Below, one piece after another: positions 35,636 to 47,600 of a stretch of DNA of 64,000 nucleotides. The notes beneath the pieces were generated by a model. It ran no database searches and was not told the DNA's origin. It saw only the letters and a program-made list of their open reading frames with translations. The stretch is taken from assembly GCF_032854445.1 (NCBI RefSeq), contig NC_088300.1, positions 41,568,458 through 41,632,457 of the forward strand, in the 5' to 3' direction. The translations under genes and the position numbers were made by a program. This DNA comes from Liolophura sinensis (Eukaryota > Mollusca > Polyplacophora > Chitonida > Chitonidae). Positions within the stretch are counted from its first letter, which is position 1. The number at the start of each line of letters is the position of its first letter.

Positions 35636-38600
35636 ATGTCAGACAGGGGAAAGAAAGATCAGACGCCTCCTCCGTTGCTGCTGATGCCAGCAAGTGGAGG
35701 GCTCACTCTAAATGCATCAGCTCCAAACGTTTTGATGCCGGTTGTACAAGCGGAGGCATCGCTATTTGAGCCAGGTAAACTCTTGAAAGAGAAAGCAGCG
35801 ACCTCACTGAAGCCGGCAACAAGTCGTAAATGACGTGTAAAATATTAGGCTTATACTACACGTGTGTAGTCTGACAGATGCCTCTCCCCGCCACAGGCGT
35901 TAGTCTGTTAATATTTCAGAAATTTCGCTGACCTATTCTACCTGCTGTTTACTACCTGTGATATGTTGAGTGAATAATGAAAGCCAAACGGAATCATGTA
36001 AACATGTAGTGTAGTGCTCATGTAGGCCGGCCCCTCTTGTGCATTTAAAGGGCACACTGATACAGCACAGCCTGATCCTACCTGATGTTATAGGTCTTAC
36101 GAGAGTTCCGCATGGTGGTGCTTGCACATAAGTCAAAAGTTGGGGGAATAACGTTGGTGGTTTACAGATGGCAAATGCTTCGTATGATCGAAACGAACTG
36201 TTGACACATTAGTCACAGCTTCGAGTTGCCATCCAGCACACCAGAATCGCTAAGCCCTCAGTTCAGCTATTTTTCTTCTGATTAATGGAAATACTGGAAA
36301 TACTTTACTCTATGGTTATTAAAAAAACAACTAAGAATAACTGTAATTTCAAAGACAGCTTATGCTGCTGAATGCTTCAAATGCATAATAATAAGGTATA
36401 TGTTGAATTCTGTGCCAGTATCTGTCTGCATTGCTTGGACAAGAGTTACCTTACTTCTTGACTTATGCGGCATTTACATTTAGAAACATCAAACTGAAAG
36501 AATGTTTACATTCTTTCTGAGATGTAAAACAAGTTGTGTATGCATATAAATATTTTCAAGCTGCTTGATTGCTAGCAGGTGGCAGGGTAGGGTTTATCAG
36601 ATACTCAGCTTTTCTGATTTGTATCACTTGAATTTTAAAGGCTTGTGAGGTGGGCAAGGGGTGGGTGGGGTGTGCAAACATTTCTTTTTGCCTTTTTTAA
36701 TGAATTTAGTAATAATATATGTTTCATGAATTTTCATTTTTCCACAGAAGATGAAGGAGAAGTGGATAGTTTCCTGGGACAGTCCCCTCCTATGCAACAG
36801 TCAACAGGCCAACCCTCAACATATAATTATTTCCAGCAGTCAGCTGGTAATGACCCATTTGCTCAGGTGGGGCAATCAGCAGACCCCTTCAAACACCCAG
36901 CATCAGTATCTACTCACTCCTTTACTGAACAGCCAGCCACTGGATCAGCACAGATACCTGTCACAGGGACAGGTAAAGTTTGACTATTGCTTGAATTAGC
37001 GTTTTCTTTGTTGTTTGACTATTGCTTGAATTAGCGTTTTCTTTGTTGTGTCCCTGTTGTGAATGAAAAAATCAGCAGAACATGGCATGTCTTACAAGCA
37101 AAAAGGTAGTTTGGAGAAAGTTGTAGAAATGTGAACTGAAGCAGAATAGTATCAAGGTCAGGAGCAGAGAAATCTGAACCAAATAAGCCTGACATTATAT
37201 TCACACTTCAAAATTTTCAACCTGTATTCAAGAAAAGGATTAGGAAGAAGGTATCCTGCTTATCACATTTTTGTCAGGTTAGATTTAATGTTTTTTTTTT
37301 TGAGGTATATGTAAGACAGACACTGTATGTAAAATATTTGTACCCTTAATATTTTGTACTGTAATTATGGATAGTAGAAACATCCAGATATATCAGCATC
37401 AGCACAAAAATGTGTACATCTACTAGCAACAAACATTGCCATGAATATCTTCAAACATGTTTGTTTTCATTACCCAGGGGGTCCTCCTAGTGTACCTGGT
37501 CCTCCAACTACAGGTATGCATATGTTTTTTACTAGAAAGGTTTATATTAATTTGGGCTTGTTCACATTCTGACGTATTCCTATCACAAGTATGTGTGAAG
37601 GAATATGAATTCAGTGTTAAAGGAAGCTGTTCAGTTAATGGTGATGAAATAATATATAAATATATGATATTTTGTAAAAAAGGAAATTTGTATGGATTGA
37701 AATGTGTTCCAAGTTGCTCTGGACAGTACACTCATTTTAGTTCAGTTTAGTTTTAGCATCTCTTGTCAGTGATGGAAATAGTTCATTTATGACCACTGAG
37801 ATTACAGGATGCATTAAACTTAACTAATGTATGGTGTTGATTTTAAAAACAGATGGTGGTATATCATTTGTAGGAAGAGATACACGGAGCAGTAAGGCTT
37901 GAAGAGTGGAATTTTAATGCAAAAAAGGAGGGAAAATCTTCAAGCGACGTGTGTTTTATGATATCTACAGAATATTGTTTCTTTCAGGTTCTGGGACAAA
38001 TATGTATCGTCAACAGGGCCAGAAACTAAGATATGCTCAACCTCCGCCTGGCACGTATGCCAGTACACAGCAAAGTTTTCAGTCACCCCCAGGCCCCGGC
38101 CAGTACTTCCAGCCTCAGATGGGGCCTCCGTCAGCAATGGGGCCACCCACTGCGGTAGTACCACCCACTTCCATAGGCCCTGGTTCATTTGGCGCTTCAG
38201 CTCCTCCCCCATTGGGCACTGAGCTTCCCCCGCCACGCCGAGAGTCTGGCACTGGCTCAGGCATGTACCACCCAGTCCAACATCACTGGTGCTACAGCAA
38301 ACAAGTGGAGAATAAGGAAATCTGGTTTCCCTTCACTCTGATGGACTCTATACGACTTGAAGAAGCCTTTCAGTCACGTAAATATATTTACTTAAAGTAA
38401 CCGGACTACCCTAAATGACCAAAAATTTCATCCATGACTTAGTTGCTCATTCTCCCAGATTCTGGGAGTTTTATTGAATTTACAGAGGTGCTTTGAGAGA
38501 TTTTTGGAAGGTAAGATAATGTCCTCCTCATGTCTGGTGACATTTATTTGCCTCCAAAATGCTTATTTGTGGTCATATTTTTAGGTCATTTTGGGTAAGT

Positions 38601-41600
38601 GACATTTATTTGCCTCCAAAATGCTCATTTGTGGTCATATTTTTAGGTCATTTTGGGTAAGTGCTGTGATGTAGGTTGTCCTGTTTTTGCCAGTTGTCTG
38701 TTTTTTTGTTTTTTTTTCCCATGTTGAAACAGTCAAGTTTTACAAAAATAAGTGTTGTAGTGGGTTGATAGTCATATTAGATTCTGTCTGCAATTCCCAT
38801 TTAGTACATCTCTGGGCAGGTGGAACTAACTTTTTGGTTTAAATGTAGTTCAGTATGAGCCAAAAACTTTGGAGTTAAGATTACTGTACAATGTACATGT
38901 ATGTGCTTAAAATTCCATCACATTTTCTCGTTTTTGAAAGGTTGGAAGGTTATTCGTGGTCAGTGTAAAAGATGTGAGAGCTTGGGATGTCAGGAGAAAG
39001 TATATTTTGCCTATTAAATTAGCTGTTTTCAAGGTTGGTCACTTGATATTTGTAAATGGTAATATTTTGTTTAAAAATAATAAATTCCAGTTTTTGTTTA
39101 AATTATTATGTTCTGGAGGAGTGATTTCTGGAGTTTTCATTTCTTAGTAAAGAAGCTCTGGCTGACCTTTACGTTGCATCTCTTTTTAGAACAAGACAAT
39201 ATTGTGGCCACTGACGGAGGTCGTTATGATGTAAACTTAGCCACGCGTCAGAGGATGGCTATATACTGGGAGGAACTGCCAACAGCTGTGATGCGATGTT
39301 CCTGGTTCTACAAGAGAGAGGGAGACAGCAAATATGTGCCCTACTCAGAAGAGTTTGCAGGAAGACTTGAGGTGAATTTCTGGTGACAAATCCAAAATAG
39401 GCAAACTGTACATCTGTGCCTTGGAGCCTCTGTGGAAGAGGTGGTTAGCACTGCATCACTGCGCAATGGCCCAGAAGCCTCTTACCAATGCTGTCGCTAT
39501 GAGTTCAAGTCAAGCTCATGCTGGCTCCCTCTCTAGCCGTATGTTGTAAGGACTGACAGCAACCTGCCAGTGGTCATGGGTTTCCCCCAGGCTCCTTTTC
39601 CTCCCACCATAATGCAGGCCGCCAACGTGTCAGTGAAATATTCTTGAGTATGTTGTAGATCTATGCCTGGAACAACAACACACCAGAGAAACTTACATGC
39701 AGTTGCGTTGGCATACACAAGTTATTTATCCATAATTTGGAAATGTTTTGAGGTGGTCACTTGCTGGCTTAGAGGTGGTATGGCTCTGGCATCAGGGGTT
39801 CACAGAAGTTCATGTTTATGAACCGAACCACAGAATTGTTTTCTTTTTGAGGAGCTAAATGGGCTTAAAATTACAGTCAAATTAGTGAAAACGCTGACAA
39901 ATATATGCATTGCACTTAGAATTGGCTTTCACTGAAAGTATTGACAAGAACTGATGAAGAACATCTCCCCAGTTACTTCACGATTTATTTAAATATGCAT
40001 TGTTTAAACTTTGAAGGTAAGTGAATGACTTCCTTGGAAATTAATTGCTCCAACGAAAATCGGCTCACTCAGTTGTCGAGCATTAACTTAATCTCTTGTA
40101 TCCCTGATTGCTTATGAGTTGGTCAAATGCACTGGAGAATAATTACTTTACTTTTGTTTCTTCTTGACCCAAATGAATCAAAGTGTATGCTGAAAATTGT
40201 CAGTTTGGCCAAAGTGAAATGGAAATTGGGCCAATGAGAATAAAAATGGTGTTGGCTATGTGTGCTAAACAAAGCTACCTGTGAGACTTCTCGATTGTAC
40301 ATTTCACAAATTGATCATACTAAAACTTCTCTCAACAGCAGTTGAGTCCATTTCTACAAATGTTGTTGATAATGTTCAGCTAGAATATTGAGTTAGGTTA
40401 ATATCGCCAGAAAGTTATGTTGTGAAAGATGCCTCAAGAGAAAGGTATATTATGAAAGATGCTTCAAAATGAGGTGGATACATAACCAGTGTTTTGCAAC
40501 ATCACAACATGTAAACAATGACAGCTGTGATTCAAGGGCTGCCTTCCAAAACAAATTCAATTTTTGACCTTGTAAAGATTTAGTTTTTGACACCCAGATT
40601 GAGCATAGTTATTTTGGTCGACATTGAATTTATTTCTGCCACTAAATTCAGTTGTAAAGTTTAAAAACTCAGTTTTACAATGGAATACCAGTTTATAAAA
40701 TCAACATGTTGTTATATGTCAGTGTAATGATACTGTATTGTAATGATACTCTATTTGGTCAGTGTAATGATTTTGTTGTTGTGGTATGATCTATCCAGGA
40801 GGAGTATAAAAACGCTCTCATGAACAATGTATGGCATAAGAGGCTGGAGTTCCCTGATGGAGAGACAATAGTGATGCACAACCCCAATGTGATAGTACAC
40901 TTCCAGCCATCCTCCCAACCTGATGAGTGGGGCAATGTTCAGGTAAATGTGAGTGTTTTTTTTGCACTGAATGCTACTGCCTCTAAGCTTGGAATTTCAT
41001 ATGCGATCACATGCTGAACGGTCACATGCTGAACTAATAAATTTGATGCAGTTTCATGCAAAAACAATTGTGTAGTAGTTTTGATTATTCATTTTGGTTC
41101 ATGGGATCACATGAATAATTATGTTGTTGGGTTATATGGGTTACTTGCCATAATAACAACTATCCATCATACAACCTAAAGGTTTTCCATTTTCGGCATT
41201 TATCAGGGTGGATTATTGTTTATTTGCTTAATATGCAAGGGCCTGTGCACTTTATATCTGTACAACATATGTTGCCATAGTAGTTAAAGGCTTACTTAGC
41301 TAAGTTAGCTTCATGAAATCGGCCCCTGCTCTGTAGTAGATGCTTTTGATCATGTTTTTTCGTCTTAATCTATAAATCAACATAACTATGTTGACTATAT
41401 AGCTGTATAATACATAAGACTTGTATCACCTATGAAGAGTGCCTATTGCAATCAGAAAGTGAGGTGTTAAAAGTGTTCATGGTCTTAAGTTTAAGTGGTG
41501 AAATTAAAATGTCGCAATTCCAAACTTATGCGCTCCATTTTATTTACCTTACATAATGTTTGCGTAATGTGCTAGACGAGTAAGGTAAGAATATTTCCAT

Positions 41601-44600
41601 GTGGTCTTCAATCTCTGCTGTAATAAATTCTGCTGTGTCAAAGCAGGAATATCCAGTTTCATGTTCATGTGTGCAGTGCTTACTGAAACTGGTTCTGTAC
41701 ATTTGGAATGTGTATATTAAAGGGGAAATCACTCCTGCTGAAAAGTTTGGCCAGCTTGCATGATACATGTACAGGGATGAGAATTTTCAGCTGATCAGCT
41801 AATTTTATGGGATATGAGGATTTCAAAAGTATCAAAATTTTGACCAAATTGGACCAAAGTATTCATTTGACTAATGGGGGTCAGCTACATGTAATAAAAG
41901 AAATTTCAGCTGATATTCATGGTACAGATTCTCTTCCCCGAGATGTACATGTACATCTATTCCCCATTGCTGTCAGCTTTTACATATTTACTCTCCCAAA
42001 TTATTCCGCCCAACGTCTTATCTTTGCTCTGTTTATTTCCACTCAGAGTGTGTACACTTTGCCGGTGAGTCAAGTCTGGGCTACACTGTAGTGCTGGTGT
42101 TGTGCAATGGCTGAGATCAGTATCAGTTATGTTATTTCAGTTTCTAAAGCTTGGTGTAATCTTCCGTTCTTTTCATTGTCAGGTCACAAATTTGTTCTGT
42201 GTTCTTTTTGCCTCTTCACGGAAAATGGGACTGTGCATCGTTTTAATTTGTTGATATGGATAAACTATTAGGTGCATTGTATGAAAGAAATATCTGTGAA
42301 CAATGCACCTAAATGCACACTCATTTTCTGACATTAGATAATTTTGAATTTGGAAAGAATTGACCATTACTGGTATATGATCTCTGTTGGAGTGCTGATC
42401 TAAATATGACCAGTACCTTTGGTGTTGGCCAATGCTTCAAATGCTTTTGCATGTAGCTTTGGTAAAACAAATAAGTTGAATAAGTTTACAAATTATTAAA
42501 TATAAATCATGACTACATGCGGCTGGTTGTTAAAATGTTGTGTATTTTAGTACTTTTGCTTGTTTATTATAGAATATGTTTAGATTGTTAACAGTCTAGA
42601 TAAATTTGATAAAACATTAAAGAAACAGTTTGACCATCAAATGTTAATTAAGAAATAACAAGTTTCTTAATTTTGAAACAGTATTGTCAAAGTGGCATTA
42701 AACCATAATCATTCATTCATTCTTAATTTTGAAGGTATTTTATAACTGTTTTACCATGAGCTTTCCTGCAAGCTTAGTGAAGCCAATCTTATGCAACTGT
42801 GCCTGCTTGTATCGTTACCTAAAGATGCCCTACTTTGGCTTGCTTGACATTTTATTTTAGACTGATATTTAATTCACAATACAAAAAAAAACCCTTTTGC
42901 ATGCTGTAAAGATAAGTAGAAAATATTAATGATTTTTTTTTTTTTGTGTTAAATTTTCATATTTCTTTTCCAGCCTGATATTATTGTTTTTGTTACTTTG
43001 TTCATTAAAGTGAAGTGCCATTAAGCAATAAAATGCTTGTTATTACACTATTATTGGTATTCATAATGTTTGTGTAGTATGTTGATTTCCATCAACAGAT
43101 GACAGTTGCACAACACTGAGCAGCATGCACCATACACATGCACTTGCGGATTAGATGCTTTTTAACTCTAGAGGCATGCAGCGCATTGCCGACAAAACAT
43201 TTACCTGATTATATTGGTACACAGGGCCATCACCTAACCCGTACTCACTGTGTGCTGGTTGTACATGTGACGCCTAGCCTGAACTCTGTTCTCCTTACTT
43301 CTAGGGCGACCAGATGAGGCCACGAGTTGTGAAGAGAGGGGTGGATGATTTTGCTACAATACAGGATGGTAGGCTTTTTAGGACTCCCCGTATGTGGTGC
43401 AATCATTCATTGCGCCAGAACCATATACAAGCATAAAATATTGATAGATTCAGCAAGTGGTTCATTTAACTCGATATTGGCAAGAAAATAATTATACCGT
43501 CTTTAGGCAGTAGCTGTGAACCAGCAGAGAAATTTAATATTTCAAAACTGGACGACATTATAAGAGGAAAGACAACTGTACGTGTGTGTGGGTAAAGTAT
43601 CCCCAGTAATGTTTAGAAAGCATACCTTCTGATTTTTTTGATGTTATACAGCCAGTGTATTAGGAAGCAAAAAAACATTCATCAAGAAAATTTAAGCTGC
43701 AGCCATGTTGTCTGTTTTAACCAATCAGGCACAAGTTTTTTCTTTAAGCTGAGACTGCACCTGTTTCCTCTTTGGTGTCATGCAAACTTAATTTTGCCTT
43801 TCTGCCACATAGACTGACTAGCACAGAGTTTGAGTGACTTGTTTTTCTGGTTTCTCTAATATTGTGTATTCCAATACCTTGTAAGAATTCCACATTAGAA
43901 GTAGATTTATGGAGTTCCATGTACCAAGCTATTTATGTTTCCACCCATCATCCAAAATACCCTATTTCTTCTAAAATTTGGGACACCTGGTCTTCTTATT
44001 TTAGCCAATATATATGTAATTCTAGCAGGAATATTGAGTTCCTTTTTTCTTGCATGGTTAGACCAATTAATGAACAACATAACCATATCTTTACTTTTCC
44101 AAAAAGGCTGGTAAAGAAATGTAACACCAGTAATATTCGTCCCAAATTTTGTTAGAATTAGGGTAACTAAAGTTTTAATTTCTGCTGTCTTTTCTTTTAA
44201 TTAGAATTTACCAAATAAACATTTACCAAATCCCTGAAGCTGTAACTAATTATACTTGTGTCTGTTTACCTGATACAGGTGAACCTCCCACGATTGATCA
44301 TCTGGTGTTTGTGGTACATGGTATAGGCCCTGGCTGTGATATGAGGTTCAGGAGTATTGTTGAATGTGGTAGGTACATGTATGTTTAGTGCTTTACCTGA
44401 TACAGGTGAGCCATCCACGATTGATCACCAGGTGTTCATGATACATGATGTAGGCCCTGGCTGTGATATGAGGTTCAGGAGTATTGTTGAATGTGGTAGG
44501 TACATGTATGTTTAGTGCTTTACCTGATATAGGTGAGCCTCCCACGATTGATCACCGGGTGTTTATGATACATGATATATGCGCTTGGCTGTGATATGAG

Positions 44601-47600
44601 GTTCAGGAGTATTGTTGAATGTGGTAGGTACATGTATGTTTAGTGCTTTACCTGATATAGATGAGCCTCCCATGATTGATCACCGGGTGTTTATGATACA
44701 TGATATATGCGCTTGGCTGTGATATGAGGTTCAGGAGTATTGTTGAATGTGGTAGGTACATGTATGTTTAGTGCTTTACCTGATATAGGTGAGCCCCCAC
44801 AATTGATCACCGGGTGTTCATGATACATGATGTATGCCCTGGCTGTGATATGAGGTTGAGGAGTATTGTTGAATGTGGTAGATACATGTATGTTTAGTGC
44901 TTTACCTGATACAGGTGAGCCACCACGATTGATCACCAGGTGTTCATGATACATGATGTATGCCCTGGCTGTGATATGAGGTTGAGGAGTATTGTTGAAT
45001 GTGGTAGATACATGTATGTTTAGTGCTTTACCTGATACAGGTGAGCCATCCACGATTGATCACCAGGTGTTTGTGGTACATGATGTAGGCCTTGGCTGTG
45101 ATATGAGGTTGAGGAGTATTGTTGAATGTGGTAGATACATGTATGTTTAGTGCTTTACCTGATACAGGTGAGCCATCCACGATTGATCACCAGGTGTTCA
45201 TGATACATGATGTATGCCCTGGCTGTGATATGAGGTTGAGGAGTATTGTTGAATGTGGTAGATACATGTATGTTTAGTGCTTTACCTGATACAGGTGAGC
45301 CATCCACGATTGATCACCAGGTGTTTGTGGTACATGATGTAGGCCTTGGCTGTGACATGAGGTTCAGGAGTATTGTTGAATGTGGTAGATACATGTATGT
45401 TTAGTGCTTTACCTGATACAGGTGAGCCTCCCACAATTGATCACCAGGTGTTTGTGGTACATGTTGTAGGCCTTGGCTGTGATATGAGGTTCAGGAGTAT
45501 TGTTAAATGTGTTATTACTGGTACGTGGATTCAGGTACTTGTACATGGATCCTGCAGCTGTCAGTAACATGACAGTAGAACAGAGAAAAGCTGTTATGTA
45601 AGATTTCGCAAATTGAGCTGTAGAAGTAAAAAGCAAAGCTGTAGCTCTTGCTTATTGTTGTGTGTTTATTAAATTTGTGGACCTGTAGGGAACTGAATGC
45701 CGATGGTTCGCTTTAAATTCTCAGCACATGCAGTTTATGATTATCTTACTACTGTTATTACATGTATATTTTTCTCCCAGAATAAGAGTTCATATGTATC
45801 TGTTTCAATCTTAGGTTTATGATACAATCTGTTTAAGATCGCTCAGATCAAGACAGTTTCAAAATTAACTAAGGTCACACCACAACAAACTAGAAGAGAT
45901 TTGCTACATTTTGTTTTTGTTTTCACTTTATCTGTAGATAATTTAGCATTTGTTTGATATAAACTTGGTCAGTTGGAGCACAACCACGACTGTTATTTTC
46001 AGGTTTCCTCTGACCGCATGTATTGCATTGTTTCAGTTGATGACTTCAGAGCACTCTCTCTAACACTGCTCACCACACACTTTGCTCAGTACATGAGTGA
46101 AGGTAGGATTGGCCGGGTGGAGTTCCTACCTGTTCATTGGCACAAAGCTCTACATGGTGATGCCACAGGAGTTGACCAGTACGTCTCTACTCTCATCAAT
46201 ATATCAGGAATGTACACAGCTGTGCAGGAAAATAATTAAATACTGGAGATTGATTTACAAATATAAGGCAGTATTCAGTGCAGTATGATGGGATAAAGGA
46301 ATAGAAAGAGCCCTTAATTTTATTGTATATCCGCATAGCTGAATTTAAGTGAATAATGAAAGAATGTTTTGAAGGTTTGTGAAGATGGGTTTCAGTGCCC
46401 TAAATTGAGACCTTAAAACACCTATAATATTGTGTCCGAATACTCCGGTTTAACTTATATTTTGTCTTTAAGTGAAGATTTTGCTGTAAAAAAAGCACAT
46501 CTGTAAGTCATGTTTTTGAATGTATTTTTCTCTACAGAAGGCTGAAAGCTATAACCCTTCCAAGTACGGGTAAATTGAGGCACTTTGTGAATGACACCTT
46601 ACTCGACATACTCTTCTACACCAGCCCCACATACTGCCAGGTAGGTAATGTCAATCAAACTGTCATAAAACTGGAGGTTTCAGTGCTGCAAAATTGGCAA
46701 GTTTCTTTTTGCTTCACACCATTCCATCAAGATCACTAGATGATTTTTTCTTCTTTATTCAAGGGACCTACGTGGCTCAGTTGGTTAGCGCGCTTACCAA
46801 TGCGGTCGCTGTGAGTTCAAGTCCAGCTCATGCTGGCTTAATCTCCGGTCGTACGTGGGAAGGTCTGTCAGCAACCTGTGGATGGTTGTGGGTTTCCACC
46901 GGGTCCTGCCCTGTTTCCTCCCACCATAATGCTGGCCGCCGTCGTATAAGTGAAATATTCTTAGTACGGCGTAAAACACCAATCAAATAAATAAATAAAT
47001 AAATCTTTATTCAAGACAAGCTCCAGCTGGATGCACCAGTTGTGTTCATCAAATTTCTATCAGGATCTGATTGTTTCTCACAAGCCAATTATATTACTTG
47101 TAATATGTACCATTACCTTTCAGTTTTAGCGGAAAACTTCAGATTGGTATGCTTTAATAACTTTTTAAAAAACTTTACAGGGTAGGGGAGGTGACAGAAT
47201 GAATGGAGCACATTTTAGTTCTATGATGTAATTAGATTATTTATAAGAGGCACTCATTCTAATTGTTTGATGTGTGCATGTTGTGTTTTCAGACAATTTC
47301 TGATACTGTTGGCAAGGAGATGAACCGTCTATTGCTACTTTTTCGAGAGAGGAATCCAACCTTCAAGGGGACTGTGTCAGTGTCTGGCCACAGCCTGGGT
47401 ATGTATATTGCTTACTCTGTGATGACACACATTGTGAGTATTGTCTGCAAAGAAAGAGTGGATGTAGAGAAGATACAAATTGTGAAACAAAATTCAATGT
47501 CTTTGATCTAAAACATTTCCCAAGTATAAAATATTTACTAAATTGTTTGTCTCAAAATAACTTTTTTTGACTTGATTGCAACACCAGTTAATCATATAAA

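Noticed and set aside
44691-45053. 120-aa minus-strand open frame with internal repeats
   Set aside because: It is the antisense of the SEC23IP exon array; the repeat pattern follows the 127-bp period and has no splice or promoter support.
46776-46850. A genuine tRNA gene
   Set aside because: Box A and box B are present, but the sequence continues as a dispersed SINE with a tail and target duplication, and does not fold into a proper tRNA with acceptor pairing that I can see.
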